From the NCBI RefSeq assembly GCF_015594845.1, contig NZ_JADNRK010000010.1:16865-80864 (forward strand): 64,000 nt of DNA, in the 5' to 3' direction. Position 1 is the first letter of the stretch. Each line of letters starts with the position of its first letter. The notes beneath the pieces are model-generated. The model did no database searches, was not told where the DNA came from, and was given only the letters and a program-made list of their open reading frames with translations. A program made the position numbers and the translations under genes. Shown one piece after another: positions 26,804-35,002 of this stretch. This stretch comes from Alkalibacter mobilis. GTDB taxonomy: Bacteria > Bacillota > Clostridia > Eubacteriales > Alkalibacteraceae.

Positions 26804-27760
26804 TTAATTAAATATTTCCGGATAAATAGCCTCGGCAAATAATCGGATGGTTTCTCCCACTCTTGCTCCAGCACGAGTCATTATATCATTGTTCACAGTT
26901 CCTCGCTCTATCTCTACCACGTTTCCTTCCACAACGGCGGTAATGTTTTTCAAGCTATCAGATATTTGTTCGTCTTCGCTTCCACCGCCCATGTTGACGT
27001 TTCGGATAAACACTTCAGGATCCTTTTCTACAATCAGCTCTTCACTAATTTGCGGCCATTCTCCTTCACCATCTGCTGCAATATTAATGGCACCCAACTC
27101 ATCCACAATGATCGAATGAATGAAAGATCCTGATCCGGCAGAGTAATAGTATCCCAAATCAACAAAAACTTTTTTGGGCTCTGCATCACCCAGTGCTTCC
27201 TTTACTTCTGTACGGGTTGCTTCGATATCTTGTATAACCTCTGCTGCCTTATCTTCTACGTCCAATACTTTTCCCAGCAGGGTAATGTTTTCCTCGATTT
27301 GATCCACGGTTTTTCCGTCAATAACCAATACCTTGATTCCTGAAGAATCAAGCAACGCCATTGCTTCCTCTGGCACCATGCCGCTGGAAAAAACCAAATC
27401 CGGTTCCAAGTCAATTATCAATTCAGTATTAGGATCAGAAAAACCTCCGATCACAGGCAAATCTTTAACTTCTTCCGGGTAGTTGCAATACTCGGTTCTA
27501 CCAATCATCTTGTCTCCCGCTCCAATGGCAAATAGTGTTTCCGTCAACGTTGGAGAAACCGATACGATCTTTTGTGGCGCTTCATCCAAAGTTACTTCAT
27601 TGCCCATAGTGTCGGTTATAGTCATGGGGAATCCGCTTTCATCCCCCGATCCGTTTTCATTGCCACTATTGCCGTCATCACTTGTACTGCATCCAGCCAG
27701 GATCATCATCAAAACAAGGATCCCCGTAAAAATACCTCTTTTAACATATTTGTTCTTCAT
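26804..27760 (-). CDS. btuF: Cobalamin/corrinoid-binding lipoprotein of ABC transporter
   Basis: 318 residues. A signal peptide ends in the lipobox LAGC with Cys24 as the lipid anchor, then a Gly/Asn/Asp-rich linker. The mature part is a class III (helical-backbone) binding protein: KIVSVSPTLTETLFAIGAGDKMIGRTEYCNYPEE is typical of BtuF. Binding of cobalamin rather than heme or siderophore is inferred from the cobalamin riboswitch immediately upstream and the cob genes downstream. It is first in the operon. Confidence 0.92.
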   Translation of the reverse strand: MKNKYVKRGIFTGILVLMMILAGCSTSDDGNSGNENGSGDESGFPMTITDTMGNEVTLDEAPQKIVSVSPTLTETLFAIGAGDKMIGRTEYCNYPEEVKDLPVIGGFSDPNTELIIDLEPDLVFSSGMVPEEAMALLDSSGIKVLVIDGKTVDQIEENITLLGKVLDVEDKAAEVIQDIEATRTEVKEALGDAEPKKVFVDLGYYYSAGSGSFIHSIIVDELGAINIAADGEGEWPQISEELIVEKDPEVFIRNVNMGGGSEDEQISDSLKNITAVVEGNVVEIERGTVNNDIMTRAGARVGETIRLFAEAIYPEIFN

Positions 27761-27825
27761 ACTTATTCACCTTTTCCCTTTCGTTTTGCACTTTGATTAT
27801 GATTTAAATTTGAAGCTTTAAAAAT

Positions 27826-27858
27826 AAAAAATCCCAGTCTTGTGACTGAGAAGGATTT
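27826..27858 (-). terminator. Expression-platform terminator of the btuF riboswitch
   Basis: On the minus strand, an imperfect stem (AAATCC...CAGTC / GACTGGGATTT) with a 4-base ACAA loop, then a T-rich tail (TTTTTTATTTTTA). It lies between the B12 aptamer and btuF, so cobalamin binding would cause termination. Confidence 0.8.
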
Positions 27859-27892
27859 CATGTATAAAACATAATTTGATTCCTCCCCTCCG

Positions 27893-28056
27893 TAGGTGAT
27901 GCGTGATCAAGGCAGGTCTCCTGACTCGTGTTTCATTCTCCGTTCTCCTTCCCATCCTAAGACAGTGGTTTCAGAACTTTGTCCACACTTACAGTAGCGG
28001 GGGCTGTAATGGATTTTCACCATTTTCCCTATTAAGTAATTTACACCTTATCAAAA
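27893..28056 (-). ncRNA. Cobalamin riboswitch controlling btuF-btuC-btuD-cobQUSC operon
   Basis: Minus-strand sequence shows the standard B12 elements in order: AATAGGGAA, GGTGAAAATCC, ACAGCCCCCGCTACTGTAA, the B12-box-like GAAACCACTG, GATGGGAAGG, and the closing GTCAGGAGACCTGCC. It fills most of the 374-base gene-free gap between btuF and the 65-residue ORF. Confidence 0.95.
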
Positions 28057-28071
28057 TTTTCAACTGAATTC

Positions 28072-28100
28072 ATGATATCATAAAGATCAAAGATTATCAA
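28072..28100 (-). promoter_or_regulatory. Promoter of the riboswitch-controlled cobalamin operon
   Basis: On the minus strand, -35 TTGATA (28095-28100), 17-base spacer, -10 TATCAT (28072-28077), just ahead of the B12 aptamer. Confidence 0.7.
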
Positions 28101-28134
28101 TCGATTTAAAATCACGACTTACAAGTACAAACGT

Positions 28135-28332
28135 TTACATTTTGTCGCTTTTATTCATACTGTTCATCCACGCTCTGCAGAACAAACAAATAAGAATGAA
28201 ATTTCCAAAAAACAACATCAACTTGAAAGTCTTTAGAACTGTCGGGTCGCTAAACACAGGAAGGTAAATCCAGAAAGAAATCAAAGAGACTGCAATTAAA
28301 AATATCAAATAATATGGCTTTTTAACCGACAT
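28135..28332 (-). CDS. Small hypothetical membrane protein
   Basis: 65 residues with two predicted membrane helices (PYYLIFLIAVSLISFWIYL and LMLFFGNFILICLFCRAW) separated by a short loop. The ATG at 28332 lies within the last codons of nth (11-base overlap) and has AAGGGG eight bases upstream, which supports real translation coupled to nth. No family recognised; the partner or role is unknown. Confidence 0.65.
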   Translation of the reverse strand: MSVKKPYYLIFLIAVSLISFWIYLPVFSDPTVLKTFKLMLFFGNFILICLFCRAWMNSMNKSDKM

Positions 28333-28975
28333 TATTTAACCCCTTTCGATGGTATAGACATAGATTTTTCAACATGCATTCCCCACATTTGGGATTTCTT
28401 GCATTGCACACTTGCCTTCCATGATAGATCAACCAATGATGGGCATCTGTCCATAAATTCTCGGGTATATTTTTTCTTAAATCTTTTTCAGTCCCGTCAA
28501 CATTTTTAGATTTAGCCAATCCTATCCGATTCGCCACTCTAAAAACATGGGTATCTACAGCTATTGCCGGTATTCCGAACGCATTGCTTACAACTACATT
28601 GGCTGTCTTTCTACCTACTCCGGGAAGTTTCACAAGTTCTTCTATGGAGGCCGGTACCTGAGAATCATAATGATCGATCAACATTTGACTCAATGAAACG
28701 ATATTTGTACTTTTTGTCTTGCTCAACCCACAGCTTTTTATTATGGACTCCAATTCCTTTTGACCCAAATTTATAATGTCTTTGGGAGTATTAGCCAGTT
28801 TATAAAGATGGCTTGTTACCTTATTGACTCTGACATCCGTGCATTGTGCCGATAAGACTGTGGCCACCAACAATTCGAAAGAAGTCGTAAAATCAAGCAT
28901 TGGTTTTGGATTTTCGTATTTTTTACTTAGAAGCTCCAGTATTTCGGATATTTCTTCCTGAGTTAATTTTTTCAT
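28322..28975 (-). CDS. nth: Endonuclease III (DNA glycosylase/AP lyase)
   Basis: Removes oxidised pyrimidines from DNA. 217 residues from the ATG at 28975, chosen for its GAGAGG ribosome site; the frame is open to 29050 with no such site. The helix-hairpin-helix LPGVGRKTANVV carries the catalytic Lys, and VDTHVFRVANRIG carries the catalytic Asp. The C-terminal [4Fe-4S] loop is complete: CNARNPKCGECMLKNLC. It is followed by a small membrane-protein ORF. Confidence 0.95.
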   Translation of the reverse strand: MKKLTQEEISEILELLSKKYENPKPMLDFTTSFELLVATVLSAQCTDVRVNKVTSHLYKLANTPKDIINLGQKELESIIKSCGLSKTKSTNIVSLSQMLIDHYDSQVPASIEELVKLPGVGRKTANVVVSNAFGIPAIAVDTHVFRVANRIGLAKSKNVDGTEKDLRKNIPENLWTDAHHWLIYHGRQVCNARNPKCGECMLKNLCLYHRKGLNNVG

Positions 28976-29123
28976 ATTTTTACCTCTCGAGAAATATTTT
29001 ATCACGATAATAAATAAATGCACAACATATTTTAGACTCGATCTTTTCATCTAACTGAATTTATCTATTATAAAAAGTTTTTTTCTGATATAATATCCTT
29101 TGACGTAAAACAGGAGTTGAATT

Positions 29124-30023
29124 ATGAAAAATAAAAAGACGATTTTAGCTGATGCTGCTCTCCTTGTAACGGCATTTGTATGGGGCAGTGGATTTGTGGC
29201 AACCAAAAATGCCCTGGACAATTATTCTCCCACGGATATCTTGATCATAAGATTTGGGATTGCCGCACTAATAACCGTATTGATTTTCAGAAAACGTATT
29301 TTCCCCTTGAACGTTGCTGATATTAAGGCCGGAGCAATAATAGGAATTTTTTTATTTCTGGGTTTTGCATTTCAAACTGCTGGTCTTCAGTACACGCTTG
29401 CAGGAAAACAAGCTTTTCTGACAGGCACTAATGTAATTATGGTTCCATATCTTTATTGGCTTGTCAAACGGGATAAACCTGATAGTTACAATATAGCTGC
29501 AGCATTGATGATGTTTGCCGGTATAGCTTTTTTAACACTGGATTTTGAAAATTCCATGTATCTGAACAAAGGTGACGTTCTTACTCTGATCTGCGCTATA
29601 TTTTTTGCATGTCATATTTTGTCCATTGGTTTTTTTGCATCCAAATTCGATCCCGTCAAACTTACTTTCATACAATTTACAACTACATTCCTTCTTTCAG
29701 GCGTGTGGAGAATATTCACAGATGAACCTGCTTTTAAAATACCTACTGCTTTTTGGGGTGATGTTGTTTTTTTGGGGGTTTTCAGCACTTTCTTAGCCTT
29801 CATTTTGCAAAATTCTGCTCAAAAATATACTACGTCAACACATGCTGCAGTACTTTTGTCACTGGAGTCCTTCTTTGGCAGTATCATGTCTATATTGGTG
29901 TTGGGCGATGCGTTTACATCAAAGATGATAATTGGATGCGTTATAATCTTTGGCGCTGTGATTACTGCAGAAACAAAATGGAGTTTTATTAAGGGTAATA
30001 TCCTTAGTCAAATGCTAGACTAA
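29124..30023 (+). CDS. EamA/DMT superfamily transporter
   Basis: 299 residues with ten predicted membrane helices arranged as two EamA repeats (VTAFVWGSGFVATKNAL opens the first; SGVWRIFTDE and VFLGVFSTFLAFILQNSAQ lie in the second). Such proteins export metabolites or amino acids; the substrate cannot be told. AGGAG lies seven bases before the ATG. folC follows after 24 bases on the same strand and probably shares the transcript. Confidence 0.9.
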   Translation: MKNKKTILADAALLVTAFVWGSGFVATKNALDNYSPTDILIIRFGIAALITVLIFRKRIFPLNVADIKAGAIIGIFLFLGFAFQTAGLQYTLAGKQAFLTGTNVIMVPYLYWLVKRDKPDSYNIAAALMMFAGIAFLTLDFENSMYLNKGDVLTLICAIFFACHILSIGFFASKFDPVKLTFIQFTTTFLLSGVWRIFTDEPAFKIPTAFWGDVVFLGVFSTFLAFILQNSAQKYTTSTHAAVLLSLESFFGSIMSILVLGDAFTSKMIIGCVIIFGAVITAETKWSFIKGNILSQMLD

Positions 30024-30047
30024 ATCAATTATTGGGAGGAGAACAAA

Positions 30048-31367
30048 ATGAATTACGAAGAAGCCTTGGAATATATTTCGGGCACGTATATGTTTGGTAT
30101 TAAACTTGGTCTTGAAAATATCGGTATACTGCTGAATAAGTTGAATAACCCTCAAGACAAATTAAAATATGTCCATGTCGCCGGGACAAACGGGAAGGGA
30201 TCCACTTCACACATGATCCATTACACCTTGAAAGAAAGCGGATACAAGGTCGGTCTCTTTATTTCCCCATTTTTAGAAGAATTTACTGAAAGAATACAAA
30301 TTAATGGTCAGAAAATCGAAAAAAACAGGTTGGGCAAAGTTACAGAAACCATAAAAAACGCCGTGGCAGATATGATGAGGGAAGGTCATCCCTCGCCTTC
30401 TGAATTTGAAGTTGTAACAGCAATTGGTTTACAATATTTTTATGAAGAAAATGTAGATATTGTAATTTTGGAAGTTGGCATGGGTGGACGATTGGATGCA
30501 ACAAATATCATTAAAAAACCCGAGGTTTCCATTATCACAACAATAGGTACAGATCATGTGGAATATCTGGGAAATACCCTCGAGAAAATTGCTTACGAAA
30601 AGGCAGGTATAATCAAAGAAAACTGTCCTGTAGTAATTTATCCTCAGGCTCAAAGCGTATTAGATGTTTTAATCGGAGAATGTACCATTAAAAACGCCCC
30701 TTATGTTATACCGAATTTTGACCACATACAGTTGGTCGATTCTGACTTGAGCGGCCAAAGATTATTATATACAAACGATAAAAGCGACATAAGTCCTCTT
30801 GAGTTTAATCTAAGTCTATTGGGAGATCACCAGATTTCAAATAGCGCGGTTGCTTTGACGGCTATTGAAATACTTGCCAAACGTGGATATAAGATAACGC
30901 CTGAATCTATCAAAAGAGGGATGCAGAATCTAAAATTCACAGGTAGATTTGAAAAAATTTCAGAGTCACCTCTGATTTTTATAGACGGAGCACACAATCT
31001 AAATGGCTTTGAAGCACTTGTCAAAACTCTCGACAGATATATAAATGGAAAAATTAACGTAGTTATCGGTATTCTTGGTGACAAAGATTACGACAGCATG
31101 TTGAGTATTCTGGTTCCTTATGTTAAGAAATTCTACACTGTTACACCCGACAGTCCGAGAGCACTTGAAGCCAGCGTCTTATCTGAATATATTAAAAACA
31201 AATTTGACCTGGATGCTACTCCACTTTCCGATACCAAGACCGGTGCGGAAATCGCATTGCAAAGTGAAAAGGATGAAGTATTCTTGTTCGTAGGGTCTTT
31301 GTATATGATCGGCGAAGCTCGAACTGCATTGAATAATTTGTTGAACAAGAAAAACGGCGGTAAATAA
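30048..31367 (+). CDS. folC: Folylpolyglutamate synthase / dihydrofolate synthase
   Basis: Adds glutamates to (dihydro)folates, which retains them in the cell and raises affinity of THF enzymes. 439 residues. The P-loop is VAGTNGKGSTSHM near residue 45; HVEYLGNTLEKIAYEKAGIIK (with the catalytic region) and FIDGAHNLNGFEAL are Mur-ligase-type signatures. It serves the large THF demand of the methyl branch encoded at 37-41 kb. A strong terminator follows directly. Confidence 0.95.
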   Translation: MNYEEALEYISGTYMFGIKLGLENIGILLNKLNNPQDKLKYVHVAGTNGKGSTSHMIHYTLKESGYKVGLFISPFLEEFTERIQINGQKIEKNRLGKVTETIKNAVADMMREGHPSPSEFEVVTAIGLQYFYEENVDIVILEVGMGGRLDATNIIKKPEVSIITTIGTDHVEYLGNTLEKIAYEKAGIIKENCPVVIYPQAQSVLDVLIGECTIKNAPYVIPNFDHIQLVDSDLSGQRLLYTNDKSDISPLEFNLSLLGDHQISNSAVALTAIEILAKRGYKITPESIKRGMQNLKFTGRFEKISESPLIFIDGAHNLNGFEALVKTLDRYINGKINVVIGILGDKDYDSMLSILVPYVKKFYTVTPDSPRALEASVLSEYIKNKFDLDATPLSDTKTGAEIALQSEKDEVFLFVGSLYMIGEARTALNNLLNKKNGGK

Positions 31368-31383
31368 ACCCGCCGTTTTTTTA
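31351..31383. terminator. Bidirectional terminator between folC and the TetR gene
   Basis: GC-rich stem AAACGGCGG / CCGCCGTTT with a 9-base loop and T-run on the plus strand; A-rich left side could serve the opposite gene as well. It overlaps the end of folC. Confidence 0.9.
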
Positions 31384-31388
31384 AAGTT

Positions 31389-32036
31389 TTAAACTAAAAA
31401 TTTTATGCTGCTGTAATCGTGACTTTCCTTAAACTCTTTGTACTGTCTGTGATAGTCCTCTATTATTTCGCTTTTGATTCCGAATAATTTACCTGTCAAA
31501 GATGCCAGTTGGTTCAACAGGTAATCCATATCTACATCCAGATGTCCTTCACAATAATTAAGCAATAGTTCTCTTCGTGCTCCAAACTCCGATATCATTA
31601 TGCAGTCGATGTCCGTCTGATCGTAATCCAATTCGAATTCCTTGGCTATCATTTTATATATTCTCTCCACACTAAAACTCAAAGATCTAAAGTTCGACTT
31701 GTTTCTTAAAACCTCATAGAAGAATTTTTTGTTATGCAAGTCGCTCAAAATTATTTCATAATATATGGATGTTACAATATAAAGCTTAAGATATGAATTC
31801 TTCTTGACATTCAGCCTGTTATTCACGAATTCATGTATCAGCAGATAAAATTTTGAATTTATCTCTAAAACGATATTGTCTTTGGTCTTGAAATAATATG
31901 GAATCAAACCTAAAGGAATATTTGCGTTATCAGCAATTTTTTGAACTGTAGACTTGGTATATCCCATATCGTAAAACATTTCTTTTGCTACTCTAATTAT
32001 ATTTTCTTTTGTTTCAAAGCCTTTTTTATATCTCAT
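31389..32036 (-). CDS. TetR/AcrR family transcriptional regulator
   Basis: 215 residues. The N-terminal helix-turn-helix is typical (ENIIRVAKEMFYDMGYTKSTVQKIADNANIPLGLIPYYFKTKDNIVLEI). The C-terminal ligand domain has no recognisable specificity. No efflux or other obvious target gene adjoins it; an inverted repeat at 32108-32137 lies in its upstream region and may be its own operator. Confidence 0.9.
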   Translation of the reverse strand: MRYKKGFETKENIIRVAKEMFYDMGYTKSTVQKIADNANIPLGLIPYYFKTKDNIVLEINSKFYLLIHEFVNNRLNVKKNSYLKLYIVTSIYYEIILSDLHNKKFFYEVLRNKSNFRSLSFSVERIYKMIAKEFELDYDQTDIDCIMISEFGARRELLLNYCEGHLDVDMDYLLNQLASLTGKLFGIKSEIIEDYHRQYKEFKESHDYSSIKFLV

Positions 32037-32107
32037 TTTGCATTTCCTTTCATAAAACTTAATTTACATGATTAAATACATTTTTGCTGTATATCATTTT
32101 ATCATAC

Positions 32108-32137
32108 ATTGAAAAAATGCAACAGTTTTTTTTCAAT
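32108..32137. repeat. Inverted repeat upstream of the TetR gene (possible operator or weak terminator)
   Basis: Perfect 10-base arms ATTGAAAAAA / TTTTTTCAAT separated by 10 bases. It sits between the ECF-component gene end and the TetR start, both on the minus strand. The arms are almost all A/T, so it would be a poor terminator; autoregulation by the TetR protein is a guess. Confidence 0.45.
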
Positions 32138-32161
32138 AAGTCTCATAAAAGTTTTGTTTAT

Positions 32162-32659
32162 TTAGGATCGTTGACCGATAAGTCCTGTATTTCCGATTAT
32201 TTTATCCAAAACAACAGCTACTAAAACATTTATCGTTGAAGCCAAAGTGAGAACCCCTACTAATGAAAAGAAAAGTTGGTTCCACGATGGTATAATGCCC
32301 AAAATGAACATGGCGTATACAGAAATGAATGTTGCACCTATACCATTTAATAAAATTGCAATTGCTGCATTTAAAAAACCAGGTACTTTTTGATTCAGTT
32401 TTCCAAACAACCAGCAAATAGCTCCCATTGACACTCCAATCAGCAGATGTACCGGAATTGTAAACGGAAATCCGGAAGTCAAGGAAGTCAACATGTGACC
32501 CAAAAACCCTACGATTGCTCCTGGAACTGGTCCCAGTAGTAGTGCTGCTGCAAATGCAGGCATTGAATCAAAAGCTATTGAATAAACTATTTTTATCTGA
32601 GCTCCAACAAAAGAAATAGCTATAAACAAACCAATCAAAACTAACTTTCTAGTATTCAT
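32162..32659 (-). CDS. ECF transporter substrate-binding (S) component, candidate alpha-ribazole transporter CblT
   Basis: 165 residues with about six helices. The N-terminal MNTRKLVLIGLFIAISFVGAQIK resembles the S-component motif that docks on the EcfT subunit. It is encoded directly after cobT under a cobalamin riboswitch. In Listeria the S component CblT imports alpha-ribazole; that substrate, or a lower-ligand base or nucleoside, is the natural guess here, and the AIR-synthase-like CblS candidate at 20.4-21.1 kb would complete the route. The start is the ATG at 32659 with GAGGTG upstream; a GTG at 32671 is the alternative and would overlap cobT. Confidence 0.8.
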   Translation of the reverse strand: MNTRKLVLIGLFIAISFVGAQIKIVYSIAFDSMPAFAAALLLGPVPGAIVGFLGHMLTSLTSGFPFTIPVHLLIGVSMGAICWLFGKLNQKVPGFLNAAIAILLNGIGATFISVYAMFILGIIPSWNQLFFSLVGVLTLASTINVLVAVVLDKIIGNTGLIGQRS

Positions 32660-32667
32660 CTCACACC

Positions 32668-33717
32668 TCACACTACTTCAATTCCAGCTTGAGCGTACGT
32701 ACCCATTTCGTTGTACATGGATATGGCAGCCTCAACTATGTTAAACGCCAGAGCTGCTCCGCTTCCCTCACCCAATCGCATGTCCATATGAAGATACGGT
32801 TTGAAGCCCATTATTTCAAGCCCCTTTAAAGCTCCCTTTTCCGCTGACGAGTGCGAACATATCAGATAACCACGAACTTCAGGATTGAATTTAACAGCCA
32901 GTGCCGCTGCTGCGCTTGATATGAATCCATCAATAAGTACAGGTACTTTTCTACTGGCACCGGCAAGCATAACACCTGCCATGGCTCCGATTTCCAATCC
33001 TCCGACTTTCATCAGAACGTCTAGAGAATCATTGGGATCAGGTCTGTTGATTTCAATCGCCTGTCTAATCACATCAGATTTTTTTCTAAGTTTATCTTCT
33101 GCCAAGTTTGCACCAATTCCGGTCACTTCTTCAGGAGATATATTTCCAAATACTGAAAATATTGCAGAACTTGGAGTTGTATTTCCAATTCCCATTTCTC
33201 CGGTGGCAAGAAGATTGTATCCCTTGTCTATCATTTCATTGGCTATTTCAATTCCAACTTCCAGTGATTTTATCGCTTCATCTTTAGTCATTGCAGATCC
33301 TTTTGTCATGTTTGCAGTTCCGTATCTGACTTTTTTATTTCTAACCTTTTGGTTGTTCAATTCTGCATTTACACCTACGTCCGTTACCAATACTGTCGCC
33401 CCGGCTTGTTTGGAAATGGCTCCAACACCGCTTTTCCCCTCTGCTATGAAATTTGTCATCAATGCCGTTACCGGCTGTGGTGCACTTGTTATGCCCTCTT
33501 CGCAAATTCCGTGGTCTCCTGCAAAAACCAATACAGCTTTTTTGATTTCAGCTGAAAAAATATCTTTTGATATTCCTGCAATTTGTGTAGCTATGTCCTC
33601 CAGTACTCCCAGGCTACCGACCGGTTTTAATAAGCCGTCTACATATTTTTGTGTATCTTCCATATTCAGCTTGTTTGGCTCCGTAATTTTTGTTAGCGTT
33701 TCATTAAGTAAATTCAT
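32668..33717 (-). CDS. cobT: Nicotinate-nucleotide--dimethylbenzimidazole phosphoribosyltransferase
   Basis: Makes alpha-ribazole phosphate (or other lower-ligand nucleotides) from nicotinate mononucleotide and a base. 349 residues from the ATG at 33717, supported by GGGAGG seven bases upstream; the frame is open 21 codons further. KPVGSLGVLEDIATQIAGI, the GDHGI segment, and the C-terminal RLGEGSGAALA with the catalytic Glu are all present. It is first in a two-gene unit with the ECF component. No bza or bluB lower-ligand genes are in the window. Confidence 0.96.
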   Translation of the reverse strand: MNLLNETLTKITEPNKLNMEDTQKYVDGLLKPVGSLGVLEDIATQIAGISKDIFSAEIKKAVLVFAGDHGICEEGITSAPQPVTALMTNFIAEGKSGVGAISKQAGATVLVTDVGVNAELNNQKVRNKKVRYGTANMTKGSAMTKDEAIKSLEVGIEIANEMIDKGYNLLATGEMGIGNTTPSSAIFSVFGNISPEEVTGIGANLAEDKLRKKSDVIRQAIEINRPDPNDSLDVLMKVGGLEIGAMAGVMLAGASRKVPVLIDGFISSAAAALAVKFNPEVRGYLICSHSSAEKGALKGLEIMGFKPYLHMDMRLGEGSGAALAFNIVEAAISMYNEMGTYAQAGIEVV

Positions 33718-33782
33718 TTTGATTCCTCCCGTTTGTTTTTTAGTTTTGAAATGGTCAGCAATTTCAAATATTTGACACAAAA

Positions 33783-33823
33783 AAAGTTCACGATCTTATT
33801 ATTTAAACAAGACCGTAAACTTT
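33783..33823 (-). terminator. Expression-platform terminator of the cobT riboswitch
   Basis: 15-base arms (33783-33797 and 33809-33823). The two non-Watson-Crick positions are C/A on the plus strand and so become G-U pairs in the minus-strand RNA. The stem is followed by TTTT on the minus strand. Confidence 0.85.
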
Positions 33824-33841
33824 ACCATCATTTACGCTGAC

Positions 33842-33990
33842 AAATCTTAGGCAGGTCTCCTGACTTGGCATCATCGCATTATGCACCTTCCCGTTTCCAG
33901 TGGTATTGCAAACACTCTTCCTTACAGTGGCGGGTCCGTTCGGAACTTCAATCCGATTCCCTATTCTCCCTAGTGGGCACCTAAAATTTA
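33842..33990 (-). ncRNA. Cobalamin riboswitch controlling cobT
   Basis: Minus-strand order of conserved elements: AGGTGCCCACTAGGGAG, AATAGGGAAT, CGGACCCGCCACTGTAAGG, CAATACCACTGG, GGGAAGGTGC, and GTCAGGAGACCTGCC. Together with its promoter and terminator it accounts for the 307-base gene-free stretch before cobT. Confidence 0.95.
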
Positions 33991-34006
33991 TATTAACTTT
34001 ACAAGT

Positions 34007-34035
34007 ATTATAACAAATTTCTTTTTATCTTCCAA
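34007..34035 (-). promoter_or_regulatory. Promoter of the cobT riboswitch transcript
   Basis: On the minus strand, -35 TTGGAA (34030-34035, inside the end of the upstream gene), 17-base spacer, consensus -10 TATAAT (34007-34012). Confidence 0.7.
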
Positions 34036-35002
34036 GTACTTTATTTTGAATTTTGATCATATCAGATAAAGTATCAACATCTTTGGGCAAGAATTCATAC
34101 ACAAGATATTCCGGGTCAACTTTTTTGATTATTTCATCAATGATTTCATCGTCAAACGGTATATGCATGTCGATGTTTCCTATATGCTCCCTGGCCAAAC
34201 TTAAAATATCCCAGTAGTTGTCGCAACAATTGATATCTTTGATTTTTTCCTTATGATTCTGCAATATATAAGCTCCCGTTAGTGCCTGATTGAGATGAAT
34301 CCCTTTGAAATATTTTAAGTTGTGTTTATTTTTATCTAGAATATTCAGAATGTATTCTGCGGCTTCATTCAAATCTCTGAGCCTGGGATTTGTGATCATC
34401 AAATGACCTATATCCAGCATAAAACCTTTATGCTGGTAGTTTACTTTTTCAATGAATTCACTTGTAACATCAGGGTTTGTAAAATTCAAACCCGGCCACC
34501 ATAGATTCTCAAAAAGCAATTTTATCTTGGAGTCCGTCTCTTCAAATGTTCTGTTGATCAATTCAGCTGTACTTGATAGGATCTCTTCATCAGAATACGT
34601 AAATTCCCATGAGAATGTATGTTCCACTTCTACGTGAGAAACATGGAAAACAGCATATTCCATCTCCAGTTTCTCAGCCACTGAAAATTCATTTTTGAAT
34701 GTATCAACCATTATTTGAGGATCCAGGCTTCCATAGTACATCTCCACATTCTTCATATCCAAAAACTGTCGTTTCATTTCCACTTCGTTATTGTACCAAA
34801 AATCCAACCAAGTAGGCCAATACGTCATATGTATGCCTACGGCAAGATCTTTGGGAATATCACTGACATCATAGTCTCTGTGAAAAATGAGTTCCGCCCC
34901 ATCCAATCTGTTCTCGATCAAATATTTTGAAAATTTTTCCCAATTGTTGTCAAACCATCCCAACTTGCTTTCGTGTTTTACCATGTTCATTAATACTTTC
35001 AT
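34025..35002 (-). CDS. TIM-barrel protein of the AP-endonuclease-2 / xylose-isomerase-like superfamily
   Basis: 325 residues, cytosolic. Probable metal ligands are the Glu in KLLFENLWWPG, the Asp-x2-His of FMLDIGHLMI, the His of KGIHLNQAL and the Glu of YLVYEFLP, the usual pattern of this superfamily. Members include sugar isomerases/epimerases, endonuclease IV and the cobamide-remodelling hydrolase CbiR. The reaction is unknown. It overlaps the next TIM-barrel gene by 4 bases and is the third gene of a three-gene unit; cobT follows downstream behind its own riboswitch. The CbiR idea rests only on fold and neighbourhood. Confidence 0.75.
   Translation of the reverse strand: MKVLMNMVKHESKLGWFDNNWEKFSKYLIENRLDGAELIFHRDYDVSDIPKDLAVGIHMTYWPTWLDFWYNNEVEMKRQFLDMKNVEMYYGSLDPQIMVDTFKNEFSVAEKLEMEYAVFHVSHVEVEHTFSWEFTYSDEEILSSTAELINRTFEETDSKIKLLFENLWWPGLNFTNPDVTSEFIEKVNYQHKGFMLDIGHLMITNPRLRDLNEAAEYILNILDKNKHNLKYFKGIHLNQALTGAYILQNHKEKIKDINCCDNYWDILSLAREHIGNIDMHIPFDDEIIDEIIKKVDPEYLVYEFLPKDVDTLSDMIKIQNKVLGR

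Noticed and set aside
27780..28060. CRISPR-like or transposon repeat because of similarity with 33840-33990
   Set aside because: The similarity is due to conserved cobalamin riboswitch elements in two independent leaders.
32885..33775. A 296-codon open frame on the plus strand
   Set aside because: It lies entirely antisense to cobT, whose protein sequence is conserved with an intact catalytic motif; the plus-strand translation shows no family features and no ribosome site.
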